Below, one piece after another: positions 1 to 7,522 of a stretch of 34,120 bases of DNA. Both the position numbers and the translations under genes were made by a program. The first letter of the stretch is position 1, and each line of letters begins with the position of its first letter. Under the pieces are notes generated by a model. That model saw only the letters and a program-made list of their open reading frames with translations, did not search any database and was not told the origin of the DNA. This DNA comes from Nonomuraea antri (GTDB lineage Bacteria; Actinomycetota; Actinomycetes; Streptosporangiales; Streptosporangiaceae): assembly GCF_013283785.1 (NCBI RefSeq), contig NZ_JABCPZ010000109.1:1-34120 (forward strand). Direction: 5' to 3'.

Positions 1-1
1 G

Positions 2-532
2 GGCGAAGGGGCGGCCGGTGGGCCGGGCGCGGGGGTGGCGGAGGCGTTCGCGGCCCGGGCCGCCGCGTACGGCGTGTTCGTGGTCACCACGCTCACCTAC
101 TTCGAGTCGCTGGCCGGGGTGCGCGACCCGGCCCAGGACGCCGTCCCCGTACCGGCCGGCGGCCCGGCCAACGCGCTGCACGCGGCCCGCGCGCTGCACG
201 AGGCGGGCGTGCCCCTGCTGGCCGGCACCGACGCCAACCCGTACGCGCCGGTGCACGGCGAGAGCCTGCACCGGGAGCTGTACCTGCTGACCCTGGCCGG
301 GCTCACCCCCGAGCAGGCGCTGGCCGCGGCCACCGGCGCGCCCGCCCGCCACTTCGGGCTGGCCGACCGCGGCCGCGTCGCCCCCGGTCTCCGCGCCGAC
401 CTGCTGCTCGTGGACGGCGATCCGACCAGCGACATCACCGCCACCCGGGCCATCGCCGGCATCTGGCGGCGCGGGGTGCGACTGGCCGGCCGGTCCTGGG
501 GCAGCTTGGCTGCGGGAGGGGAACACCCCTGA
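2..532 (+). CDS. Amidohydrolase family protein, C-terminal part (5' end outside window)
   Basis: The frame is open from base 2 to the TGA at 530-532, so the start lies upstream of the window. The visible ~176 residues look like the C-terminal half of a metal-dependent amidohydrolase of the imidazolonepropionase/prolidase-like type. There is a segment AGTDANPYAP whose Asp matches the family's conserved metal/catalytic Asp. It is followed by LHRELYLLTLAGLTPEQALAAAT and the typical end pattern GRVAPGLRADLLLVDGDP, which forms the small beta-sandwich of these enzymes. The substrate cannot be told from this fragment. The next gene starts 17 bases downstream behind a strong ribosome binding site, so the two may share a transcript. 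Family assignment is firm; function is open. Confidence 0.85.
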   Translation, partial: GEGAAGGPGAGVAEAFAARAAAYGVFVVTTLTYFESLAGVRDPAQDAVPVPAGGPANALHAARALHEAGVPLLAGTDANPYAPVHGESLHRELYLLTLAGLTPEQALAAATGAPARHFGLADRGRVAPGLRADLLLVDGDPTSDITATRAIAGIWRRGVRLAGRSWGSLAAGGEHP

Positions 533-549
533 CGTCTCAGGAGGTCCGC

Positions 550-1221
550 ATGGGCTCGGGAAAGCCCCCGCAGCACGACCACGGAACCGGCCACGGACAC
601 GGACACGGACACGGGCATGGGCACGGCCACGGCGGCGCCACCATCGACTACCCGCGCGCCTACGAGGTGTTCGCCGAACTCGGCTTCGCGGGCCGGCGCC
701 GGCTGGTCTTCACCCAGCTCGCGGCCCTGACCGGGGCCCGCGCCGGCGACACGATCGTGGACGTCGGCTGCGGCACCGGGTTCCTGACCCGGCTGCTGGC
801 CCCGCTGGTCGCCCCCGGCGGCCAGGTGATCGGCGTGGACCCGGCCCCGCAGATGATCGAGTACGCCCGCCGCCACGCCCCGCGCAACTGCACCTACCGG
901 ATCGGCGAGGGGCAGGCGCTGGACCTGGCCCGCGAATCCTGTGACGCGGTGGTCTCCAGCCTGGCCGTGCACCACATCCCGGCCGAGGAGCGGGCCACGG
1001 CGGTGGCCGAGATGTTCCGGGTGCTGCGTCCCGGCGGGCGGCTGCTGATCGCGGAGTTCCGTCCGCCCGCCATCGCGGTGGTCGCCAGGCTGCTGCGTCC
1101 GGTGCTGCCGGACAGCCCCAAGGAGCTGCTGTCGGCGCTGGTGCCGGCCGCCGGGTTCCGGTTGCAGACCGAGGGCGACCTGCGTCCGTCGCTGTATTAC
1201 CTGCGTGCCGTCAAACCGTAG
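550..1221 (+). CDS. Class I SAM-dependent methyltransferase with His-rich N-terminus
   Basis: A 223-residue methyltransferase. AGGAGGT lies five bases before the ATG and fixes the start. Residues 9-28 are a Gly-His run with nine histidines. The Rossmann methyltransferase core follows: motif I is VDVGCGTGF (about residues 70-78), the acidic end of strand 2 is GVDPAP, post-motif is AVVSSLAVHHIP, and FRVLRPGGRLLIAEF matches motif III of the UbiE/Methyltransf_11 group. No substrate-specific domain is visible. The His tract is outside the catalytic fold and could bind Ni, Zn or Cu; this is inference from composition. It lies 17 bases after the amidohydrolase and probably shares its transcript. Confidence 0.9.
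   Translation: MGSGKPPQHDHGTGHGHGHGHGHGHGHGGATIDYPRAYEVFAELGFAGRRRLVFTQLAALTGARAGDTIVDVGCGTGFLTRLLAPLVAPGGQVIGVDPAPQMIEYARRHAPRNCTYRIGEGQALDLARESCDAVVSSLAVHHIPAEERATAVAEMFRVLRPGGRLLIAEFRPPAIAVVARLLRPVLPDSPKELLSALVPAAGFRLQTEGDLRPSLYYLRAVKP
588..635 (+). repeat. Hexanucleotide repeat encoding the Gly-His tract
   Basis: About eight imperfect copies of GGNCAY (mostly GGACAC) encode Gly-His dipeptides near the methyltransferase N-terminus. The unit length is a multiple of three, so copy-number change would lengthen or shorten the histidine tract without breaking the frame. Confidence 0.8.
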
Positions 1222-1308
1222 AAATTTTCTCCCATGCCGGTGTCTGTCCTCGCGTGACCCGTTCGTCGGTGTACGTAACCTTCAGCCAAGAACGGAAATG
1301 GGACTCAG

Positions 1309-2064
1309 ATGAACACCGTGACCTCCAGCGACGGCACCCGCATCGCGTTCGACCGCGTCGGCGCCGGGCCCGCGGTCGTCCTCGTCGACCCGGCGATGTG
1401 CTACCGGGGCGCGGGGCCGAACACGCCGCTCGCCCCCGAGCTGGCGCGCGACTTCACCGTCTACACCTACGACAGGCGCGGACGCGGCGACAGCGGCGAC
1501 GCGGAGGAGTACTCGGTCGAGCGCGAGTACGCGGACCTGGCCGCGCTGATCGAGCACGCCGGCGGCGCCGCGTTCGTCTTCGGCCACTCCTCTGGCGGGG
1601 TGCTGGCCGCCGGGGCGAGCCTGGCCGGGGTGCCGATCGCCCGGCTGGCCCTGTTCGAGCCGCCGCCGGTCGACGACGGCGAGATGCCCGTCCAGCTCGA
1701 CAAGCTGGTGCGGGCCGGACGGCGGGGCGAGGCGGTGGAGCTGTTCCAGTCCTCGGTCGGGCTGCCCCAGGAGATGATCGCCGGCATGCGTAACTCGCCG
1801 TTCCGCCCGGCGCTGGACGCCATCGCGCACACGCTGGTCTACGACACCACCATCGCGGGCTGGATCACGCTCGACGCGTACGCCGGGGTCGCCGTCCCGA
1901 CGCTGCTGGTGGACAGCGAGTCGAGCCCGCCGACGCTGCACGAGTCCACCGCGGCGGTGGCCGCCGCCGTCCCCGGCGCGCGCCGGCGCACCCTGCCCGG
2001 CGGCTTCCACGACGTCGCGCCGGACGTGCTGGCCCCCGCGCTCAAGGAGTTCTTCACCGCGTAG
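1309..2064 (+). CDS. Alpha/beta hydrolase
   Basis: A 251-residue alpha/beta-hydrolase fold protein. The nucleophile elbow is GHSSGG with Ser94. YTYDRRGRGDSG before it is the classic strand-4/oxyanion region. The candidate acid is the Asp in LLVDSESSP and the candidate catalytic His is in GGFHDVAP near the C-terminus, so a complete triad is present. The protein has no signal peptide and is expected in the cytoplasm. Such enzymes act on esters, lactones or related bonds; the substrate cannot be deduced. It stands alone, with 87 bases separating it from the methyltransferase upstream. The preceding GGGAC provides only a weak ribosome binding site. Confidence 0.88.
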   Translation: MNTVTSSDGTRIAFDRVGAGPAVVLVDPAMCYRGAGPNTPLAPELARDFTVYTYDRRGRGDSGDAEEYSVEREYADLAALIEHAGGAAFVFGHSSGGVLAAGASLAGVPIARLALFEPPPVDDGEMPVQLDKLVRAGRRGEAVELFQSSVGLPQEMIAGMRNSPFRPALDAIAHTLVYDTTIAGWITLDAYAGVAVPTLLVDSESSPPTLHESTAAVAAAVPGARRRTLPGGFHDVAPDVLAPALKEFFTA

Positions 2065-2162
2065 CCCGCCGAGCACCCGCCTATACACGAGTTTGCTGGT
2101 CAGCGGTGCCCTGTTGAGAAAAACGAGACGTTGCGATCCTGGGGTCCACCAAGATCGCTACG

Positions 2163-2168
2163 TATAGT
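2163..2168 (+). promoter_or_regulatory. Candidate -10 box (TATAGT) upstream of the small secreted protein gene
   Basis: TATAGT stands out in an otherwise GC-rich leader, 37 bases before the ATG at 2206. A convincing -35 hexamer at 17-18 bases spacing was not seen, so this is a single-element call. Confidence 0.4.
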
Positions 2169-2205
2169 GATGGCCGATGTCACTTCGTGATTACAGGGGG
2201 AGACC

Positions 2206-2565
2206 ATGAGAGTTAGCCTTATCGCCGCCGGCGGTGCGCTACTCGCTGCCGCCGCGATCTTCGGGACGGCCGGCGCCGCCAGCGCCGACTTCTCGGATCC
2301 GCAGAACAACGTGACGGACTGCGCCCTCGGCACCAACGACGACTCGACCTACCAGCGCGTTCTCCCGAACGGCGCGGTCATGTCCGGGACCCGCGACGCC
2401 GACGCCTGCAAGAACGGCTTCAGCCAGCGTTGGGGCTGGCACGGCTGGCCGGGCTGGCACCGGGACGAGATCCACCACTTCCCGGGCCGCTACAACTGGC
2501 CCAACAGCGGCAACGGCAACTGGGTCGGCCACGGGTTCGGCAACAACCCCGGCATCGGCGTCTGA
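2206..2565 (+). CDS. Small secreted protein, Trp/Gly/His-rich, unknown function
   Basis: A 119-residue protein. A Sec signal peptide covers about residues 1-27 (MRVS, a hydrophobic Ala-rich core, then AGAASA before DFSDP as the likely cleavage site). The mature part has two cysteines that may form a disulfide (in VTDCALG and DADACKNG). Its C-terminal half is rich in Trp, Gly and His (WGWHGWPGWHRDEIHH). GGGGGAG four bases before the ATG supports the start. I do not recognise a family. Actinomycetes encode many such small exported proteins; a wall- or metal-associated role would be a guess. A strong hairpin follows. Confidence 0.75.
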   Translation: MRVSLIAAGGALLAAAAIFGTAGAASADFSDPQNNVTDCALGTNDDSTYQRVLPNGAVMSGTRDADACKNGFSQRWGWHGWPGWHRDEIHHFPGRYNWPNSGNGNWVGHGFGNNPGIGV

Positions 2566-2580
2566 TCGCTCGCCCCAACA

Positions 2581-2613
2581 CCGGTCCCGGCGCCCTCACG
2601 GCGCCGGGACCGG
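2581..2613. terminator. Intrinsic terminator hairpin between convergent genes
   Basis: Perfect 14-bp stem (CCGGTCCCGGCGCC and its complement) with a 5-base loop, lying between the secreted protein gene (+) and the TetR gene (-). It can work in both directions. There is no U-tract, which is usual for actinomycete terminators. Confidence 0.8.
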
Positions 2614-2678
2614 CGGCGTTCCCGGCGTATCAGCGGGTTTCCCGGCACGCCCGCGGGGCTCACGACATGTCGGCGGCG

Positions 2679-3443
2679 TCAGGACATGTCGGCGGCAGCC
2701 CGGCGCATCGCGACCTCGACGCCGTCGAGCAGCACGGTCAGCCCGACCGCGAACGCCTCGTTCACCTTGTGCGCCAGATACGGCTCGTCCTCGCCGGCCC
2801 CATCCCTCGGCAGGGGTTCGCTCTCCAGCCATCTCACCAGCGGGAACCGTCCCGCGAACCCCGGCGCGACCTCTTCGAGCAGGCTCGCGCGCGCCTGCCA
2901 CCACTCCTCGTCCGACACGCCGGTGGCCGACGGCGCCTGCCTGGACTCGGCCACGGTCCGCGCCGAGCCCCGCACGAAGTCCATCAGCGACGCCACCACC
3001 CCGCGCAACGTCCCCGGCCCGAGCCCGGTCTCGCGCAGGATCCGCACCAGCGACTCCAGCAGCGTGAACTCGTTCGGCCCCAGCACCGGCCTGGCCTGCG
3101 AGACCTGCAGCACCCAGGGGTGACGCAGGTAGAACGCCCAGGTGCGCGCGGCCCAGTCCGTCACGGCCGCGCGCCAGCCGCCGCTCAGGTCGTAGTCGGC
3201 GGGCAGTTCGGCCAGCACCCGGTCGTACATGAGGTCGACCAGTTCGCCCTTGCTCGGCACGTACGTGTAGAGCGCCATCCCGGTCCGGCCCAGCCGCTCG
3301 CCGACCTTGCGCATGGACAGGGCGGCCATGCCTTCCTCATCGGCCACCGCGATGCCGGCCTCGACGATGACGTCCACGCTCAGCCCGGGTTTCGGCCCCG
3401 GCCGGCCCGAGCCGGGCTCCTTGGCGCCCCACAGCAGGGCCAT
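2679..3443 (-). CDS. TetR/AcrR-family transcriptional regulator
   Basis: A 254-residue repressor-type protein. The N-terminal helix-turn-helix region reads GLSVDVIVEAGIAVADEEGMAALSMRKVGERLGRTGMALYTYVPSKGELVDLMYDRV, the typical TetR_N pattern with the conserved recognition-helix Leu-Tyr-x-Tyr. The C-terminal ligand-binding part resembles the TetR_C group common in actinomycetes. The frame is open further upstream, but ATG 3443 is chosen because homologous residues begin just after it and the farther start at 3509 falls inside an inverted repeat. The ribosome binding site is poor. A palindrome about 50-80 bases upstream suggests autoregulation. The frameshifted LLM gene lies upstream on the same strand. 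Confidence 0.9.
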   Translation of the reverse strand: MALLWGAKEPGSGRPGPKPGLSVDVIVEAGIAVADEEGMAALSMRKVGERLGRTGMALYTYVPSKGELVDLMYDRVLAELPADYDLSGGWRAAVTDWAARTWAFYLRHPWVLQVSQARPVLGPNEFTLLESLVRILRETGLGPGTLRGVVASLMDFVRGSARTVAESRQAPSATGVSDEEWWQARASLLEEVAPGFAGRFPLVRWLESEPLPRDGAGEDEPYLAHKVNEAFAVGLTVLLDGVEVAMRRAAADMS

Positions 3444-3492
3444 CGAGCGGCGCGGGTCACCCTGTCCTGCGTAAACGACCAACCCACAACTC

Positions 3493-3523
3493 CTTACGGC
3501 ATAAACCAACGGGCGGCCGTAAG
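3493..3523. promoter_or_regulatory. Candidate TetR operator (inverted repeat)
   Basis: CTTACGGC, 15-base spacer, GCCGTAAG: a perfect 8-bp inverted repeat in the gap between the LLM gene and the TetR start. Position and symmetry fit an operator for the adjacent regulator. No experiment supports it. Confidence 0.5.
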
Positions 3524-3539
3524 AGTATCAACCCCCGGA

Positions 3540-4386
3540 TCACTCCGCCGAGGCACGGAGCGCGGCCACCGCGGCCAGCATCCGCCAGGCGTGCTCGGGC
3601 CGCAGCGTCTCGCGCGGGTCGTGGTGGAAGGGGTCGAGGATCACCGTCGGCGCGCCGAGCTCGCGTAGTTCGGCGAGGTCGGCGGCGACCTGCTCGATCG
3701 TGCCCTCGCCGGCGAGCCGGTCCGGCCCCTCGACCGGCGTGTCGGTGACGCGCAGCAGGATCCGCGGCTTCAGCGCGGGCGGCGGGCATCCTTCCTCGGC
3801 CGCCATCCCCGCCAGCCGCGGCAGCCGTTCGCGCAGCCAGGACAGCGTGCAGCGCAGCGGATGCCACGCCTGGCCCAGCCGCACCGCGCGGCGCAGCGCC
3901 GCTGCCGCCGCCCACCCAGAACGGGATGGCGCAGCCGCCGCGGTAGTTGTCGTCGTCGTCCTCCCAGGCGGCGCGCATCGCGCGCAGGTGCTCGTCGGTC
4001 ACCCGGCCGCGCCGCTCGAACGGCACGCCGAGCGCGTCGAACTCCTGCCGCGCCCAGCCGGCCCCCACGCCGAGCACCAGCCGCCCGCCGCTGAGCTGCT
4101 GCAGGTTGGCGGCCATCCGGGCGACCAGCAGCGGATGCCGGTACGGGACGATCAGCACGCTGGTGCCCAGCCTGATGCGGCTGGTGCGCGCGGCCAGCCA
4201 GGCCAGCGTGGTGAACGGCTCGAAGAACGGCGGCGGATACCGGCCGGCCACCTCCGGCGTGAGCACGACATGGTCCGACACCATCAGCACGTCGAACCCG
4301 AGCCCCTCGGCCACCTGCGCCCAGCGGCACAACAGGTCGGGGTCGGTGCCTGGGCCGAAGTTCGGCACGCTCACGCCTAGCCGCAT
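3540..4386 (-). pseudogene. LLM-class F420-dependent oxidoreductase, frameshifted
   Basis: Two overlapping frames together make one luciferase-like (TIM-barrel) oxidoreductase of the F420-dependent type. The 5' part starts at ATG 4386 (MRLGVSVPNFGPG, VSDHVVL, GTSVLIVPYRHP, LSGGRLVLGVGAGW) and is good to IPFWVGGGSGAA near base 3900. The protein then continues in another frame as LRRAVRLGQAWHPLR and ends at the TGA at 3540-3542. The junction lies within about 3890-3905, in GC-only short repeats. The total span is 847 bases, equivalent to one extra or two missing bases. The in-frame read-through after the junction is low-complexity Arg/Ala sequence, which shows it is not real. Either the gene is inactive or this is a base-calling error. 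Confidence 0.88.
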
Positions 4387-4448
4387 CTTGCCAGGCTATC
4401 GCGACCACCCCTGCTGACCTGGGGAAACGACGCGCCGCAAAATCGGGT

Positions 4449-4472
4449 GACCGGCGACCGCGGTCGCCGGTC
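4449..4472. terminator. 24-bp perfect palindrome, probable terminator of the aminotransferase operon
   Basis: GACCGGCGACCG followed directly by its reverse complement, between the stop of the aminotransferase (4497) and the start of the LLM gene (4386), both on the minus strand. It is most simply an intrinsic terminator of the upstream operon. A protein-binding site is the alternative. Confidence 0.65.
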
Positions 4473-4496
4473 GCGCCGACATCGAGCGGTCGGCGG

Positions 4497-5630
4497 TCAG
4501 TGGCGGGCGCGCAGCCAGCCGGCGAAGGCGTCCAGCGCCGCCTCGGTGCCCGTCCGTCCCACCCCGACCCGGAACCGGTCGGCGGGCGTGGGCGTGAGGT
4601 CGGAGCGGTAGATGCCGGCCGGCAGCAGCAGCACCCCCGCCTCCTCCACCAGCCGCGTGCAGAACGCCTCCACCCCGTCCGCGCCCAGGTATCGGGGGAA
4701 CGCCACGCACCCGCCGTCGGGCGCCCGCCACTCGAACAGCTCGGCGAACTCGGCGAAGAACGCCTCGAACAGCGGCAGGTTCGCGGCGATGATCCCCCGG
4801 TTGCGCTCGATGATCCGGTCCCTGGCCTTGATCGCGATCCTGGCCAGGATCTCGCTCGGCGCCGCGTTGCAGATCGTGGTGTAGTGCTTGGCCCGCTCCA
4901 GCCGGCCGAGCAGGTCCTTGTCGCGGCAGGCCAGCCAGCCCAGCCGCAGCCCGGGCAGGCCGAGCGACTTGGAGGTGACGTTCATCGACAGCGCGGCCGG
5001 CGACAGGTCGGCCGCCTGCGGCAGCGTGCGGGACGGGTCGCGTTCGAGCCCCCGGTACACCTCGTCGCTGAACAGCCGGATGCCGCGCTCGTCGCACAGT
5101 TCGGCCAGCCGGCGGAAGTCCGCCTCGCCGATCACCTTGCCCGTCGGGTTGTTGGGGAAGTTGACCGACAGCAGGCGCGTGTTCGGCCTGATGGCGGCCT
5201 CGACGGCGGCCAGGTCCAGCGCCCAGTCACGCTCGGCGTCCAGGGCCACGCCGGTGACCTTGCACAGCGACAGCGGCACGGTCTCGGCCGACTGGTAGTT
5301 GGGCGTGATCACCACGGCGTGGTCGCCGGGTTCGAGCAGCACCCGCATGGTCAGGTACAGCGCCTCCTGCGCGCCGGAGAAGCAGAGCACCTCGTCCTCG
5401 GCGACGTTCTCGTACGTCCCCGCGATCGCCCGCCGCAGCCCCGGGTCGCCGTACGTCTCGGTGTACCCGAGCGACAGCGTCTCCCAGGCCCGCAGGTCCT
5501 CCTCGTCGGCCAGGGCGAGCAGTTCGGCCATCGTCATGGTCTGGGCGTCGGAGGCGGTCAGGTGGTGGCGGGCGGTGAACTCCCAGCGGGAGAAGTAGAC
5601 CTCGAGCCGGAAGTCGGGCAGTGCGGTCAC
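4497..5630 (-). CDS. PLP-dependent aminotransferase, fold type I (class I/II)
   Basis: A 377-residue enzyme. Landmarks: LGYTETYGDPGLRRAIA (substrate-loop region), FSGAQEALYL, NFPNNPTGKVI (cofactor Asn), FSDEVYRGLE (Asp189 and Tyr192 for pyridine ring binding), and NVTSKSLGLPGLRLGWL with Lys221 as the expected Schiff-base lysine. An Arg near the C-terminus (FRVGVGRTG) fits substrate-carboxylate binding. The amino acid substrate is unknown. The GTG start at 5630 overlaps the upstream regulator's TGA as GTGA, so the two are translationally coupled. Open frame upstream of 5630 is only an out-of-frame read of the regulator gene. A perfect palindrome follows the stop. Confidence 0.92.
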   Translation of the reverse strand: MTALPDFRLEVYFSRWEFTARHHLTASDAQTMTMAELLALADEEDLRAWETLSLGYTETYGDPGLRRAIAGTYENVAEDEVLCFSGAQEALYLTMRVLLEPGDHAVVITPNYQSAETVPLSLCKVTGVALDAERDWALDLAAVEAAIRPNTRLLSVNFPNNPTGKVIGEADFRRLAELCDERGIRLFSDEVYRGLERDPSRTLPQAADLSPAALSMNVTSKSLGLPGLRLGWLACRDKDLLGRLERAKHYTTICNAAPSEILARIAIKARDRIIERNRGIIAANLPLFEAFFAEFAELFEWRAPDGGCVAFPRYLGADGVEAFCTRLVEEAGVLLLPAGIYRSDLTPTPADRFRVGVGRTGTEAALDAFAGWLRARH

Positions 5631-6256
5631 GTGTCGTTCCTCAGTTCGGCCAGCAGTGCGTACAGGGTGGAGCGGGAGGTCTTCAGCGCGGCGGCCACGG
5701 CGGGTGCGGCCCTGCGGACGGCGAGGATCCCGGCCCGGTCGAGTTCGGCCAGCACGGCCAGCCGGTCCTCGCGGGTCAGGCGGTCGACCGGGGTGCCGCG
5801 CTCGCGCACGAACGAGCCGATGATCTGCCGCATCCGCTCGGTCCAGTCCTGCTCGAACAGCGGCTCCGGGCGTGGCTGCGTCGGCGCGGCGAACGCCGAC
5901 AACACGGCGGCGGCCTGTTCCATCGGGGTGCGGTCGAGGTTCACGCAGAGCACGGCCGAGGGCTCGCCGTCCGCGTCGCGCAGCAGCGCGCTCACCGACG
6001 ACAGCCGCCGCCCGTCGGCCAGCGACTTCTCGTACGGGCCGTACACGTCCTCGCCGGTGGGGTCGAGCCGGTCCAGCTCGCCCAGCAGGGACGGGTCGCC
6101 GACGCTCCGCCTGGACAGCGGGTTCCACACGCCGAGCACGGAGTCGGTGCGCACGTCGTGCAGGACCACCTCGGCGTAGGGGGCGAGCAGCGCGGCCACG
6201 GCCCGGCAGACCGGTGACCACAGGCGCAGGCGGTCGTCGTTCACGCCTCGGATCAT
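5627..6256 (-). CDS. YheO/DauR-type PAS and HTH transcriptional regulator
   Basis: A 209-residue regulator. The N-terminal ~125 residues match the YheO-like PAS domain (PAS_6: VVLHDVRTDSVLGVWNPLSRRSVGD, VYGPYEKSLADGRRLSSVSALLRDADGEPSAVLCVNLD). A C-terminal helix-turn-helix of the HTH_22 type follows (LAVLAELDRAGILAVRRAAPAVAAALKTSRSTLYALLAEL). Family members such as DauR control amino acid catabolism genes. Here the gene overlaps the start of an aminotransferase by four bases, so it probably regulates its own operon in response to an amino acid (inference). A perfect inverted repeat sits immediately before the ATG. The GTG four codons later is an alternative start. Confidence 0.88.
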   Translation of the reverse strand: MIRGVNDDRLRLWSPVCRAVAALLAPYAEVVLHDVRTDSVLGVWNPLSRRSVGDPSLLGELDRLDPTGEDVYGPYEKSLADGRRLSSVSALLRDADGEPSAVLCVNLDRTPMEQAAAVLSAFAAPTQPRPEPLFEQDWTERMRQIIGSFVRERGTPVDRLTREDRLAVLAELDRAGILAVRRAAPAVAAALKTSRSTLYALLAELRNDT

Positions 6257-6273
6257 ATGTCCAGATCGGACAT
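6257..6273. promoter_or_regulatory. Inverted repeat abutting the start codon of the PAS/HTH regulator
   Basis: ATGTCC-AGATC-GGACAT, a perfect 6-bp inverted repeat with a 5-base spacer, directly upstream of the ATG at 6256 in a gap of only 42 bases. A regulator bound here would block transcription or translation start, so autoregulation is plausible. Confidence 0.5.
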
Positions 6274-6298
6274 TCTTTCCAACCCGGGCCGGTGGGGG

Positions 6299-7426
6299 TC
6301 AGGCGTGCGGGCCGACGGTGACCCGGCCGATGGTCAGGCTGGGCCGGCCCTCCATGATCTCGCCGAGCCGTGCGACCTGCGTGTCGAGCTCGCGCAACCG
6401 CCCGGGGGTGAGCTCGCGCAGCGGCTCCACGGTGACCTCGATCCTGGTGCCCGATCTGCGCTGGTGCCAGACTCCGGCCGCGGTGCCGTCCACCAGGAGC
6501 ACCTGGTGGTTGCCCGCCTGCCCGCGGGCCAGCGCCCTGGTCGCCGCCTCGCCGGGGAAGAGCAGGTCGCGGGGGCGTCCGGCGACCACGTACGCGTCGA
6601 AGTACGGCAGCAGCCGCACCCCGCGCGGCGGCTCGTCCGGCAGGTCGGTGTCACCGGCGAGCACCCAGCCGGGCCGCCCGGCCACCCGCACCTCCTCCAG
6701 TTCCACCGCCGCGAACGCCGCCGTCGCCCACGTCTTCGGCGCGCCCGCCCACAGCGCGAAGTCGGCGGGCGTGGCCGGGCCGTACGCGTGCAGGTACGCC
6801 CTGACCAGGTCGTCACGCCCACCGGCGGGCGCGAAGCCGTCCGGCGGGCTGGTGTAGGTGACCTTGCGGCCCCGGGCCGGGCCGAACACGAACGCGCCCC
6901 GGTGCGCGGCCACGTGCATGACCTGCCGCCAGCGCGGCCACATGGTCTGGAACGCCGGCATCACCAGGTCGCCCGCCCAAGGACCGGTGGCCGCGATGAC
7001 GGCGTCGCTGAGCTCGTCGATGGTCAGCTCCACACCGTCCACGACCTGCCTGATGGCCGACACCACCGCGTCGGTCTGCTCGGGGGTGAGCCTGACGCTC
7101 TCGGAGAACCCGTTCGAGTGCGGGATCGCCGACATCGCGCCCACCCACATGGGCAGGTCGCGGGCGGGCAGGAGGTGCACGGTGCCGCGCGGCCCGTGCG
7201 TCTTGACCAGGCTGCGCTCCTCCCACAGCGCCCGGCGCACGCCGGTGCGGGTCACGCCGTCGAGCCGCATCGCGACGGACAGCTCGGCCGCCGCCATCAC
7301 CTGCGCGTGCGCCCCGCACATCGCGGCCACCACACCCGCCGGCGTGTCGCCACCGACCGGCTCCACCAGGCCCTGCCGGCGCAGCCGCCTCGCGCTGACC
7401 TGAGCCCACGTCATTTCGATCACCAT
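6299..7426 (-). CDS. HTH_42 (AlkZ/YcaQ superfamily) winged-helix protein, copy 1, HAQ variant
   Basis: A 375-residue protein of the HTH_42 family (DUF1006), made of tandem winged helices. Characterised members (AlkZ, YcaQ/AlkX) are DNA glycosylases that remove bulky alkylated bases or unhook crosslinks. Family landmarks: LHAYGPATPADFALWAGAP, VRLLPYFDAYVVAGRPRDLL, LVDGTAAGVWHQRRSGTRIEVTVEPL. At the place of the AlkZ catalytic Gln-x-Gln this copy has His40-Ala-Gln42 (MCGAHAQVMAAAELS), so catalysis may differ or be absent. AAGGAGG lies two bases before ATG 7426, so GTG 7423 is an equally likely start. It is divergent from the first ECF42 operon. Two further HTH_42 genes occur at 18967-20067 and 21542-22597. 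Confidence 0.88.
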   Translation of the reverse strand: MVIEMTWAQVSARRLRRQGLVEPVGGDTPAGVVAAMCGAHAQVMAAAELSVAMRLDGVTRTGVRRALWEERSLVKTHGPRGTVHLLPARDLPMWVGAMSAIPHSNGFSESVRLTPEQTDAVVSAIRQVVDGVELTIDELSDAVIAATGPWAGDLVMPAFQTMWPRWRQVMHVAAHRGAFVFGPARGRKVTYTSPPDGFAPAGGRDDLVRAYLHAYGPATPADFALWAGAPKTWATAAFAAVELEEVRVAGRPGWVLAGDTDLPDEPPRGVRLLPYFDAYVVAGRPRDLLFPGEAATRALARGQAGNHQVLLVDGTAAGVWHQRRSGTRIEVTVEPLRELTPGRLRELDTQVARLGEIMEGRPSLTIGRVTVGPHA

Positions 7427-7522
7427 TGCCTCCTTGCCGATGACCTCGACATTAGAGGGGTATGCGGAAGACTTCGTTCCTCAATGGGAAGGGAACCGGC
7501 GAAAGATGAAAGGGTGTCCCCT

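Noticed and set aside
4500..6179. 559-codon plus-strand frame opposite the aminotransferase and PAS/HTH genes
   Set aside because: Antisense shadow of two clearly coding genes, no family similarity.
7427..7522. ECF42-type promoter for the first DGPF-sigma operon
   Set aside because: No plus-strand TGTCGA with a CG[A/T]C at proper spacing was found in the gap.
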